Source: Agapetus fuscipes
Taxonomy: Eukaryota > Arthropoda > Insecta > Trichoptera > Glossosomatidae
Length of the DNA stretch: 64,000 nucleotides
Direction: 5' to 3'
Assembly (NCBI GenBank): GCA_951799405.1
Contig: OX637345.1
Coordinates: forward strand, 8,184,001 to 8,248,000
Position numbers and translations under genes: made by a program. Under the pieces are notes generated by a model that saw only the letters and a list, made by a program, of their open reading frames with translations, made no database searches and had not been told where the DNA came from. This document shows, one piece after another, positions 57,001 through 63,060 of this stretch. The first letter of the stretch is position 1, and every line of letters starts with the position of its first letter.

Positions 57001-60000
57001 CTGCTTTGGATATTTTTTCCTTGATTAATAGGTTGGTATAGGGTCAACCACCCATACTGTAAAAATTGGTTCAATTTTGCCAATGCCTCCTCTATTTCAG
57101 GGAAAAGAAGCAAGAGTTGCAGAGATTATATTCATTTGAGATTTGCGTTTTTATTTTTAAAGTACCTACACATGTAGACACGTGTACGCACTAACTTACA
57201 GATATATATTTGAAGGCATGAATTAAATATGAATCTAGATATTAAAATAATATCTCGTCTATGAACGAATGATCTCACCAATGCGCGAAAAACTAACGAG
57301 ATATCTAGTCTATAAAATATGAGTTTATCACCAACACGAGATATTAAAACGGGATATATCTATGTAACAAGTGATCTCACCAATACGTGAAAATTTAACG
57401 AGACATCTTATCTATAAATAAATTATAACACCAATATGAGATATTAGAACGGAAAATTTCGTCTATAAACAAATGATCACACCAACACAAGACATTTGAA
57501 GGGATATCTCGTCTATAAACGAATGATCTCACCAACAAAAGACATTTGAACGGGATATCTCGTCAATAAACGAATGATCTCACCAACACAAGACATTTGA
57601 ACAGGATATCTTATATACAAACAGATGATCTCACCAATACGTGATGCCCCCTAGCACCATAGCCAGCCGGGGCCCGGTGACGCTGATGCAGGAAGGAGCC
57701 AACCAGTTGAAGATGGCCAGCACCGCGTAAATGACTGCCAGGGAAGTGTACGCGTCCCCCTTGAAGTCGGGATCGTCCGTCTTTATGCTGTCCAAGATCG
57801 TTTTCTGGAACAAAATACTATATTTACAAAACAGCACATCAACATTGATAAAAGGATCCTTTTCCATCGTATATTCAATACATTTTCGAGTTACGAGATC
57901 GAAGGGAGTATATGTAAATGTTTTATACTCGCGGTCAAGTTAACTTTTTTTAGCTCTACCGAGATTCAAACCACGCATCTTCTCATCGATGATCTGATAT
58001 TATAATCACTGCACTAAGATCGATTCACTATTGATGCCATTCAAATTATTTTAAGATAGGAAAAAATGGAGGCAACTCTGCAGAGGCTCTGGCCACCCCT
58101 AGCGGAATGGCGATAGAGTTACATTTACAATACAGTTACAGTTACAGTGACACAAAAAATATTAATTTCAACATACTGCATAATTCAGAAAAATATAAAA
58201 AAAAATAAAACATGTCCAATCTAGGTTAAGATTTAACTCAAATAATAAAAAAATCTTTGAGAACATTGCATCAGATTAATCTGTTAATTATTAGCTAGGT
58301 ACTTTTCTTATTCTTCTTCCTCTTATAACTCTTTAGTAAATATCTTCGATCATCATAGCAATTTGCACCTTCCATACTACGGCAGTTGTGGTTATGAAAA
58401 ACCACCATCTCAGGTTCTTCAACCAAGATGTTCCCCGTCGACCTGGAGCTCATCGTCTCTCAACTCTTCCCTGTATGATGAGATATAAGAACCAATATTT
58501 CTGATCTCTTATTATGTGACGGAAATAAACCAATTTTTGTCTTTCGACAGACATTCGTATTTAGGCTCTGGTGTTTATATGGGTTAGGCTGGTTTTAGTG
58601 TCGCGCTGACAACACGCTGACCGTCAGCGCTGACAGCCAAATATATGAACTTGTCGCGCTGACAGCTACGCGCCATTCTAAAACGCTTCCTACAGGTTCA
58701 TATATTTTGAACGGTCAGCGCTGACGGTCAGCGCGTTGTCAGCGCGACACTAAAACCAGCCTAAGAACCTCGGCATTTCGTCCTCTCAGTGCTCATTTGG
58801 CTTGTTTGCGCTCAAAGATAATCTTTCAATGAAATTGCCTTAAGAAAAAAAAAACGTAAAACATGATACATACAAATAACACAAACAAGCACTAAAAGGA
58901 CAATTTGCTCACTGCCTCTCTCTAATGTTTACTCTCAGCTGTCTTTCCATCTTTTTGTGGTCATCCGGGAGGACAATGTGGTTTTTTGTGCTTAGAACTG
59001 TATTGACGGTGACCAGCAAAGACAAATGACTAGCGCAAGAAGGCACTGTCTTTACAAGAAGATGGCGACCAGTAGAGACAAATGGCTATCTCAACAAAGC
59101 ACTGCCTTTACAAGAGGATGGCGACCAGCAGAGACATAAGTATAGCACAACAAGGCACTACCTTTTCAAGAGGATGGCGACCAGCAGAGACAAATAGCTA
59201 GCACAACAAGTCACTGCCTTTACAAGAAAATAGCGACCATCGGAGAAAATCATTGATATTATATAAGTCGCCTAACTCCATCGAGATAAATGGCTAGTAC
59301 AACAAAGCACTACCTTTACGAGAAGACCGCGACCAGCAGAGACAAATGGCTAGTACAACAAAGCACTACCTTTACGAGAAGACCGCGACCAGCAGAGACA
59401 AATGGCTAGTACAACAAAGCACTACCTTTACGAGAAGACCGCGACCAGCAGAGACAAATGGCTAGTACAACAAAGCACTACCTTTACGAGAAGACCGCGA
59501 CCAGCAGAGACAAATGGCTAGTACAACAAAGCACTACCTTTACGAGAAGACCGCGACCAGCAGAGACAAATTGAGAGCACGCCAACTGACAAGGCACTGC
59601 CTTTGCAAGATAATGATCGGCGATCTTCAATAGAAAACTATCGAAAATGCACTCTCTTGAATAAAACTCAAACTTGACGAATACTATTTTCGTAGATGTA
59701 TAATATAAATGACCATGTTAGAAACGAATTAGAACTTTTTATTAGAAAGTGCGATGGAAACAGCAGACCAGCGTCCGCCCACCGCTGCGCTGGCCTAATT
59801 TCCAGCATACAAGTGTAATTCTAACGAATCCATCAATCGAAAGTTGACTCTAATCACTAATGTGCTTGCCGAGCATTATACACCTGAGCTGCATTAAACC
59901 AAAGACGACAATCTAGGATTTATTCCGAAATTATAAAAAATCGATGTAAGCACAGAAACTTAATTTTCTGTTACAATGTATTTTTTTTTTTTCTCCCAGA

Positions 60001-62958
60001 CTCCCTATATTTCAGAGACCCTAGGGGTCTATGACACTTGTTGTAGTGCCGCAGAGGTGTTTACGAGCTTGGTCATCGCTACAAAGCGTCAATACTCAAG
60101 CAAGGCCCAGTTGCTGTAAGGCTGGATGGACCTTTAGTGACCGGTCTTTGGTAAAGGTTTTATGAATTTTTCAACCCAGCGAAGAGCATATTTGAAAATA
60201 TAAATGGTATTTTTATGTGCTTCACCGGGATTCGAACCCACAAACTTCCATTTACGAGTCTGAAGTGTTGCCACTGGACTACTGACATCTATTCTCAATT
60301 CTTATTTTTATTTTATTTCATTTAGTTTGATTGTAATTTGATTTTAGGTTTTTTATTTGACTTTCCGAAATTCCTTGATTAATAGGTTGGTATGAATCTG
60401 ACTCCCCATGCTGTAAAAACTTGGTTCACTTTTGCCAATGCCACCACGGTTTCAAAGGCGGCAAGAGTTGCAAAGTTTATGTTCATATGAGGTTTGGTTA
60501 ATTTTGTATGTACACATGCAGCATGTGTAAGCGCATTTGCATGTGCCTACTTGTGGGCATGCATTATATGACAATATATCTTGTAACTTAGATTATAGAT
60601 TATATCTATCATTTATTAATTAATTTTAATTTAATTTCACCCATTTTTTTTATTAGCTAGGTACTATCCCATCTTTCAGTATTTTTTTTGTCCCCTGACT
60701 TGTATGAGGCTGACCACCCATGCTGGAAAAACTTGCTTCACTTTGCCGATACCACCCCATTTCAGAGAAAGGCGACAAGAGTTGAAGGGCTTATGTTCAT
60801 TTGAAATTTATGTGTTTTTGTAAGTACCTACACATGCAGCATGTATAAACGCGAACTTACATGTGTCTTCAAGAGCAACACATGAGCCTTCTTGGACCGG
60901 TCCGTAGTCCAGTGGCAACACTTCGGACTCGTAAATGGAAGGTTGTGAATTCGAATCCCGCCGGAGCACAAAAAAATATACCGTTTATATTTCCGAATGT
61001 GCTCTTCGTTGGGTTGAAAAATTCATACACCTTACCAAAGACCGGTCACTGAAAGGTCCATCCAACCTTACAACAACTGGGTCTTGCTTGAGAATTGGCG
61101 CTTTCTATAGTGACGACCAAGCTCGCAGAGGGCTCTTGAGGTGTGATACACACAAAAACAGCGCTCACCAAATAAATCATCCTAATATTATTATTATAAT
61201 TGATGATTTTGCATACCGCATACTTAAATAGATAAGTATAGGATATTGGGATTGCACAAATGGATATTTAATACATTTTTATTCTTTTTTTGTTTTACAA
61301 AAAGCACATTTTTTACCCAATTTATTTTTTTGAGCTAAAACAATTGCATTCAAAATATTTTCAGGATAAAAGTTCATTGTTTTTGTTGGATGAAATTTAT
61401 TAAAAATATATTTTATTCCATGTCGTGACAGGCTTTATCACAAGGCAAATAGCAAAATAGACATAAGTACATAAATGCGATGAAAACTCAAATACAAAAT
61501 ATCTACACATTACAAATATACCTACTTAATCTGAAAAAATTGTCCATACTTTATTTCAAAACAGCCTAAAAAATTCAGATGAAATATGAATTCAGTAAAG
61601 ATTTGAAACAATAATGATTTTTCGGCGGGCAAACGTCATATTATGTTTGTAGGACTAAAGTTCTTAGCAAACTACATATAATCTAATAAAAAAAAACTTT
61701 AATCTGAGTTACAAAGATGTATAAACATTTAAAATTCATATTAAAGGCATGCCTACAAACAGACGCCTGTTAGTTCTGTAAACTGTTAACTGTAACTCTG
61801 TCGCCATTCCGCTAGGGGTGGCCAGAGCCTCTGAAGATTTGCCTCTCGCTTACAAATGTGCTTACAAATTCAAATCCAAACCTCAAATGAACATAGACCC
61901 AGCGACTAGGTCGATCTCTCTGAAACAGGGGTGACATTGGCAAATTGAACCATTTTTTACAGTATGTGTGGTCAGTCTCATACCAATGTAAGTACAAGTC
62001 ATGTTAAGGAATACAAATAATCATAATGTATTTAAATAATGTTAGTTGCATGTTTAATGCACGCCCACAAGCAGACACATTGGCATTGATAAAAGTAAAG
62101 CAATTTTTACCTCATACCAACCTATAATTCAAAGACAATTAAAAAAAAATTGCTGGCTTTTCCCCTAACAACCCGGCCGGGTGAAGTCACAGTTTTGTTG
62201 TCTACAAAATTTGTTACGAGTCCATTAATAAATGAAGATGTATAGAACAATAGGGAAAGCTTGATTTTCATTAAAAAAAAACAATTTTGCAATTAATTTT
62301 GACCTCTTCGCAAAATTGTATAACATAAGGTGCAAATTATATTTAAAGTTAAGATTTATATCACCTGCATGTCCACAAAGAAACACGTGTGGGTTTACGC
62401 TTCAACATGATGCATACCTAGTGCTAAAAAAGAAAATTTATGCCTCAAATAAACATTACCTCCTCAAATAAACTATTATTCATTTGAAATAGGGGTGGCA
62501 TTCGCAAAACTGAATTAGTTTTAACAGTATGGGTTGTCAGCCTCATACCGATTGGTCAAGCAAACTAGTAGTAAAACTTTAAACATGTTCTTAAGTAAAG
62601 GTAAACAAAAATATGGTTCCTTTTTTTAAAAAAATATTTCATAACCTATAAATTAAAATTATTATTTAAAAATAAATTTAACTGGAATAATATAATGCCA
62701 CAGAGTTAATTTTTATCTCGTTTATACCAGTCATCAAGATTTACTTACACAAAAAAATGTGCTTATTAAAAATAAACTCAAATTCTTGCATCAAAACATG
62801 GAACTGTCAACATCACAAACGTCAAACAACCTTTTACAAAAATAAAATGAAACAAAACCACTCACTTCAATATTTCCCATGGTTTGAAAAGCCGTAAAGA
62901 CAAACATAAACCCGAAACCGAGCAATATTACATTCAAAAATCTTTTTTCAATCGCCAT
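41814..62958 (-). CDS. Mfsd11: UNC93-like MFS protein, MFSD11 type (seven exons, 466 aa)
   Basis: Coding exons in transcript order are 62958-62866, 57804-57635, 50640-50464, 45591-45296, 44256-44131, 43191-42887 and 42047-41814. They sum to 1401 nt and keep one frame. Split codons rebuild C88, S147, G246 and G288. Seen: many hydrophobic segments consistent with about 12 membrane helices, FVFTAFQT in helix 1, WTGQGNYLTLNS (from residue 117), SRNSGVFWAMLQT, a charged central loop, GLELSFFSGVY, GLSGVFIGIGE, and CSFLLGFGDACFNTQ. Known: these motifs and the exon-junction alignment match human MFSD11 (449 aa), an UNC93-family member of the major facilitator fold. Its substrate is not established, and UNC93 relatives often act as trafficking or regulatory partners. 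The start ATG (AGAAATGG) is the first in frame. Introns of 0.8-7 kb consist mostly of repeats. Identity is firm; transport function is unproven. Confidence 0.93.
42190..42793 (+). repeat. Family A copy interrupted by a LINE end
   Basis: 5' part 42190-42365 and 3' part 42749-42793 (CTGAAATGTCAATATAGC, CTCAGATTATAG) flank the LINE fragment. In intron 6 of the Mfsd11-like gene. Confidence 0.7.
42366..42748 (+). pseudogene. CR1-like LINE C-terminal end, nested in family A
   Basis: Open frame of about 103 codons: FNALQGMAPEYLQELV, LTLRSAERGSKTLVNEP, FGNRVFAVAGPSSWNQLPPE, LKKTLKTHYF, then stop after KAPLE. The (F/Y)G.R.F..AGP..WN.LP pattern is the usual end of CR1/L2-type ORF2. Ends in a TCATCA-rich tail (42709-42737). 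Antisense to the host intron. Confidence 0.8.
42887..43191 (-). CDS. Mfsd11: Mfsd11-like exon 6
   Basis: It codes for the end of codon 288 to residue 389: GAIFGILGAKTTRWGRDP, three membrane segments, and AMLCSFLLGFGDACFNTQ. It ends FAVFKFIQ before GTGAGA, phase 0. Confidence 0.93.
43332..43410 (+). repeat. 80 bp direct repeat, copy 1
   Basis: GAGAAAAAAGATCTTCGCAG to AGAAAAATGTTACTA, repeated with two or three changes at 43774-43853. Confidence 0.8.
43419..43672. repeat. Imperfect foldback in Mfsd11-like intron 5
   Basis: TTTAATAATAAAGAGCAATA and its near-complement TATTTCTCTTTATTATTAAG form the ends; inner blocks CAAGAATTTTGGGAAAT and ATTTTCCCAATTTTCG also pair. Confidence 0.6.
43690..43773 (+). 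other. Hammerhead-like 3' module, partial
   Basis: ACCTGATGATGGCCTGACG, GTAATTTATGATCAATG and GTGGAAATAAAACAAGTG resemble the module at 3330-3465, without an intact GAAA. Confidence 0.35.
43774..43853 (+). repeat. 80 bp direct repeat, copy 2
   Basis: Second copy of 43332-43410. Confidence 0.8.
43864..44085 (+). repeat. SINE C reference copy
   Basis: tRNA-like head (TTTTGGCCGCGGGGATCAAG, B-box GGTTCGAATCCC), ACCCTGGTTCAACAGATGCC, TGCACACAAGCTTCTGCTTT, GGCAAAATAGGTTGGTGGAT and a poly-A tail of about 20. The tail type implies an L1-like mobilising LINE, unlike SINEs B and D. Confidence 0.85.
44131..44256 (-). CDS. Mfsd11: Mfsd11-like exon 5
   Basis: It codes for residues 247-287 with split glycine codons at both ends. 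It contains LELSFFSGVYSS and QLVGLSGVFIGIGEVL, both strongly conserved in MFSD11 proteins. The donor is GTAAAC. Confidence 0.92.
44335..44631 (-). repeat. SINE D copy, D2 tail
   Basis: Head and body as in D1, but the 3' end carries CACCTCTACGACATTACAAT and AGACCCCTAGAGTCTGTG in place of the D1 end. A matching copy is at 59993-60289. Starts 79 bases past exon 5's upstream edge, in intron 4. Confidence 0.78.
44726..44803 (+). repeat. SINE D head
   Basis: GACCCGTTGTCTAGAGGTTA, GGGATTCATTCCC, then AGAGCACAACAAAAT; no body. Confidence 0.5.
44851..45024 (+). mobile_element. hAT-like MITE, copy 1
   Basis: 174 bp. Ends CAGGGCTGAAAATCTCATCA and its complement TGGTGAGACTTCCAGCCCTG; inner arms TACCGAATATTGGTAATATT also pair. 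CAGGG ends suggest hAT, but no clear 8 bp target duplication is seen. Confidence 0.7.
45296..45591 (-). CDS. Mfsd11: Mfsd11-like exon 4
   Basis: It codes for residues 148-245 with split codons at each end. It begins MFLGNLFVYIKFQGKTEI, covers a helix and the charged central loop (ETEKVEVIPEA), and ends LLLSITFFYT before GTAATA. Confidence 0.92.
45728..45892. repeat. Two family A 5' halves head to head
   Basis: 45728-45800 is plus (ACGTTGGTATGAGGCTAACC); 45801-45892 is minus (AACAGGAGTGGCATTAGC, CATACCAACCTACTAATCC). Confidence 0.65.
45893..46654. other. AT-rich intronic stretch
   Basis: Contains a weak hammerhead-like string at 46090-46117 (CTGAAGA, GCCT/AGGC hairpin, GAAA). Nothing else supported. 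Confidence 0.4.
46655..46975 (+). pseudogene. Degenerate CR1-like LINE end
   Basis: Frame RTGTKSRIEESFRRVNTVFG, CAFAVTGPLARN, with a stop, then LASHAQAPLE and a stop. The terminal GCGCCCTTGGAGTGA is the same as in 42366-42748, so both derive from one family. 3' end has AATAAAGTGATTTTATTG. Confidence 0.7.
47060..47395 (+). pseudogene. LINE X-like remnant
   Basis: RVYKGDVKDKSGIGRPRKEW then INQMSEKANNWK and stops; the end GTGCAAGGACAGAACAAAGT and CTAGCTGAATGGCAG parallels LINE X. Confidence 0.55.
47625..47712 (-). repeat. Rearranged SINE B pieces
   Basis: Reversed tail (CAACTAGGCTACGCATACAG) is joined to forward body (AACTGGTTGGCGTAAGGCTG). Confidence 0.5.
47713..47880 (-). pseudogene. CR1-like LINE C-terminal end, second lineage
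   Basis: Minus-strand frame GTFSIASPVLWNALPHELRA, then SASAFRSGLKTCLFGGCYS and stop. It fits the F..A.P.LWN.LP...F...LKT.LF pattern. Confidence 0.7.
47868..47955 (+). repeat. SINE B tail overlapping the LINE end
   Basis: CAACATGGGACCCCTTCAGG and AAGAAGTTACACTACACATG match the SINE B tail. The complementary strand continues the LINE frame. Confidence 0.6.
48270..48473 (+). repeat. Family A copy
   Basis: ACTTTGACTAAGAGTTCGG to CTTCGATTATAGATAGG. A reversed 3' fragment of the same family lies just before it (48226-48268). Confidence 0.68.
48488..48669 (-). repeat. SINE B head half
   Basis: Minus strand GTCCGGTCGACAACTCAGTT head to GAGCTGAAC; tail half missing. Confidence 0.7.
48690..48800 (+). 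pseudogene. Weak LINE X remnant
   Basis: AAAAAGAGAAGAGTGTGTATG and TGCAAGGACTCAACAAAG fit the final LINE X stretch; no intact frame. Confidence 0.3.
49141..49440 (+). repeat. SINE D reference copy (D1 tail)
   Basis: tRNA-like head CCGGTCCGTAGTCCAGTGGC with B-box GGATTCGAATCCC, AAAGACCGGTCACTGAAAGG, AACTGGGTCTTGCTTGAGAA, GAGGGCTCTTGAGGTGTGAT, ACAGCGCTCACC and an AATATT-rich end. About 300 bp. Confidence 0.85.
49535..49745 (+). repeat. SINE C copy
   Basis: TATGGCCCAGGGTCAAGTGG, CACTGGTTTGATCCCAG, TTGCATGGACACAAGCTTCT and a short A tail. Confidence 0.75.
49746..50457. other. Intronic stretch, mostly unassigned
   Basis: A minus-strand frame near 49750-49915 includes LPYADCAVYNQDID, faintly like the YADD region of a reverse transcriptase; too weak to call. 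Confidence 0.35.
50464..50640 (-). CDS. Mfsd11: Mfsd11-like exon 3
   Basis: It codes for the end of codon 88 to residue 146 plus two bases of codon 147. It contains the diagnostic IIWTGQGNYLTLNSD and SRNSGVFWAM motifs. The acceptor is TTCCAG and the donor is CAG|GTAACG. Confidence 0.93.
50641..51300. other. Intronic stretch, unassigned
   Basis: Pyrimidine and GGGG runs at 50721-50830; nothing else. Confidence 0.45.
51301..51638 (+). pseudogene. LINE X 3' end, best copy
   Basis: MRWFGHVERMNDDRLTKYMF, a stop, then GKGRPRKVWSDQIEEVVKEW and KEVCKDRKKWRQLCRGSGHP before a stop. Ends CTAGCGGAATGGCGACAGAG-type sequence and an ACAGTT repeat tail. 5' truncated. Confidence 0.78.
52021..52301 (-). repeat. 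SINE D copy (D1 tail) in nested insertion
   Basis: Full length. Head CCGGTCCGTAGCTCAGTGGT at 52301; tail ends AATATTATTAT at 52021. Confidence 0.82.
52345..52566 (-). pseudogene. CR1-like LINE 3' end sharing its tail with SINE D
   Basis: Minus-strand frame FGDRAFCVAGPVEWNRLPPG, FRGALKTHLFKKSYP, stop. The following 3' end (GGGCCCTTGAGGTGTGACAC, AAAACGGCGCTCTC) is nearly the SINE D1 tail. Confidence 0.8.
52890..53050 (-). pseudogene. Degenerate LINE Y fragment
   Basis: Minus-strand ITMMIENI and the order of blocks match 58310-58570. Confidence 0.45.
53060..53250 (+). repeat. Diverged family A copy
   Basis: ACTAATAGGTTGGTATAAAAC to AGCCTTATGTCAATAAATC. Confidence 0.6.
53251..53647. other. Unassigned stretch
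   Basis: TTTTTCGGCGGGCAAACGTCA (53367) recurs at 61617; family unknown. Confidence 0.4.
53648..53722 (-). repeat. SINE D tail fragment
   Basis: TTTGGCGAGCGCTGTTTTTG to GCGAGCTTGGTCCTCGC. Confidence 0.6.
53723..54214. other. Unassigned AT-rich stretch
   Basis: Nothing supported. Confidence 0.5.
54215..54428 (+). repeat. Family A copy
   Basis: ATTCCTTGACTTTTAGG to CAACTTAGATTATAAAT, with a small 3' deletion. Confidence 0.75.
54460..54712 (+). repeat. Family A reference copy
   Basis: About 250 bp: TTCCTTGACTGATAGG, GAGGCTGACCACCC, TGGTTCACTTTGCCAATG, CACCCCTGTTTCAGGGAAGG, GCAAGAGTTGCAGGGCTTAT, CATGCGGCATGTG, TCTGCTTGTGGGAATGC, then GCGGCTTAGATTTAGATTAG. No inverted ends, no open frame, no convincing tRNA A/B boxes; the TTAGA-type tail suggests a SINE moved by a LINE. 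About fifty copies or fragments are in the window. Confidence 0.85.
54713..55057. other. Unassigned stretch
   Basis: AT-rich; nothing supported. Confidence 0.5.
55058..55500 (+). repeat. SINE B copy interrupted by a MITE
   Basis: Head CGGTCGATAGCTCAGTTGGT with a short internal deletion before the B-box, body, MITE at 55224-55394, then the rest to ACCCTTCGGGGATAACGCG. Confidence 0.8.
55224..55394 (+). mobile_element. hAT-like MITE, copy 2, inside SINE B
   Basis: CAGGGCTGGAAGTCTCATCA to GATGAGACTTTCAGCCCTG. Near-palindromic; same family as 44851-45024. Confidence 0.78.
55495..55655 (+). repeat. Family A 3' half fused to SINE B
   Basis: Starts at GCAAGAGTTG-like sequence (TCAAGAGTTGCAAAG) within the SINE B tail and runs to CAACTTAGATTATAGG. 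Confidence 0.72.
55983..56060 (+). repeat. Family A 3' fragment
   Basis: AAGCGCAAACTGACGCGTG to TTTGCAACTTAC, ending where the SINE C poly-T begins. Confidence 0.55.
56061..56275 (-). repeat. SINE C copy
   Basis: Minus strand: TATGGCCGCGGGGATCAAGT head at 56264, B-box GGTTCGAATCTCG, poly-A tail (T-run at 56063-56076). Confidence 0.82.
56276..56673. other. Unassigned stretch
   Basis: Nothing supported. Confidence 0.45.
56674..56910. repeat. Perfect 81 bp-arm palindrome with inner hairpin
   Basis: 56674-56754 is the exact complement of 56830-56910. Inside, AAGGTCATCATCAGGTATC (56781-56799) and its exact complement (56804-56822) pair around TATT. The minus strand of 56764-56795 carries the CTGATGA...GAAA module seen at 3330. 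Confidence 0.9.
57017..57242 (+). repeat. Diverged family A copy
   Basis: TTCCTTGATTAATAGG to ATGAATCTAGAT, directly before the minisatellite. Confidence 0.65.
57271..57640 (-). repeat. Minisatellite (~51 bp) derived from the exon 2 donor site
   Basis: The anchor motif (CACCAA on the plus strand) recurs at 57276, 57329, 57378, 57429, 57478, 57530, 57581 and 57632, with spacing of 49-53 bp. The last of these is the true exon 2 donor. Several units keep the complete GTGAGATC donor, and the unit near 57373-57390 also keeps the exon-side bases CACGTATTG. Confidence 0.85.
57635..57804 (-). CDS. Mfsd11: Mfsd11-like exon 2
   Basis: It codes for residues 32-87 plus two bases of codon 88. The acceptor is TTCCAG and the donor is TATTG|GTGAGA. 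Joining TG to C of exon 3 gives Cys88 and a gap-free alignment with the human protein. The donor lies at the edge of a ~51 bp tandem array that repeats this junction. Confidence 0.92.
58053..58149 (+). repeat. LINE X 3' terminal fragment
   Basis: ATAGGAAAAAATGGAGGC, GCCACCCCTAGCGGAATGG and ACAGTTACAGTTACAG. Confidence 0.7.
58310..58570 (-). pseudogene. LINE Y C-terminal fragment
   Basis: Minus-strand frame KLVYFRHIIRDQKYWFLYLI, then a stop, PGRRGTSWLKNLRWWF and VQIAMMIEDIY. This is the GHI.R..KY.LL / GRRRTSWL.NLR.W pattern of lepidopteran LINE C-termini. Confidence 0.68.
58587..58761 (-). mobile_element. PIF/Harbinger-like MITE, copy 2
   Basis: 175 bp, reverse complement of 9060-9235 with few differences. 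Flanks TTA and TAA fit a decayed TWA duplication. Confidence 0.75.
59008..59600 (+). repeat. Amplified 56 bp LINE Z terminal units
   Basis: Diverged units at 59056, 59112, 59168 and 59224, an interruption, then five units with TGGCTAGTAC at 59291, 59347, 59403, 59459 and 59515 that look identical. No upstream LINE coding part is attached. Confidence 0.85.
59601..59992. other. Unassigned stretch
   Basis: Nothing supported. Confidence 0.5.
59993..60289 (-). repeat. SINE D copy, D2 tail
   Basis: Head damaged (CAGTAGTCCAGTGGCAAC), body intact, 3' end GTGTCATAGACCCCTAGGGT as in 44335-44631. Confidence 0.78.
60370..60604 (+). repeat. Family A copy
   Basis: ATTCCTTGATTAATAGG to TAACTTAGATTATAG. 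Confidence 0.72.
60690..60872 (+). repeat. Family A copy, 3' truncated
   Basis: CCTGACTTGTATGAGGC to TTACATGTGTCTTC; SINE D follows 24 bases later. Confidence 0.68.
60897..61200 (+). repeat. SINE D copy (D1 tail), nearly consensus
   Basis: Complete from CCGGTCCGTAGTCCAGTGGC to CCTAATATTATTATTATAAT; very close to 49141-49440. Confidence 0.85.
61201..61689. other. Unassigned AT-rich stretch
   Basis: Contains the TTTTTCGGCGGGCAAACGTCA word shared with 53367. Confidence 0.4.
61690..62005 (-). repeat. Family A copy split by LINE X end
   Basis: 61690-61781 and 61849-62005 are one element; 61782-61848 is foreign. Confidence 0.72.
61782..61848 (-). repeat. LINE X 3' end nested in family A
   Basis: TAACTGTAACTCTGTCGCCA and TTCCGCTAGGGGTGGCCAGA, i.e. 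the LINE X terminus reversed; only about 65 bp long. Confidence 0.7.
62058..62137 (-). repeat. Family A copy with internal deletion
   Basis: CACGCCCACAAGCAGACAC joined to TTGGCATTGATAAAAG and CATACCAACCTATAATTC. Confidence 0.5.
62333..62566 (-). repeat. Diverged family A copy
   Basis: TAAGATTTATATCACCTGCA to TATGGGTTGTCAGCCTCATA, in intron 1 about 300 bp from exon 1. Confidence 0.6.
62866..62958 (-). CDS. Mfsd11: Mfsd11-like exon 1
   Basis: It codes for residues 1-31, including most of helix 1 (LLGFGFMFVFTAFQT). The donor is GTGAGT, phase 0. AT-rich codon use contrasts with exons 2-7. Confidence 0.9.
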
Positions 62959-63060
62959 TTCTAATATATTTTTAACAAAAATAACTTTTTACACGACTGC
63001 AAGGCAGCTCTTAACTCGACTGACTGTTTTCGTGAAACGTCAACTGTCAATAAAGAAGGA
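62959..63060 (-). promoter_or_regulatory. Likely 5' UTR and start region of Mfsd11-like gene
   Basis: Repeat-free sequence directly upstream of the ATG. TCAGTC (63023-63018 on the minus strand) resembles an insect initiator. No TATA box is evident. Confidence 0.3.
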
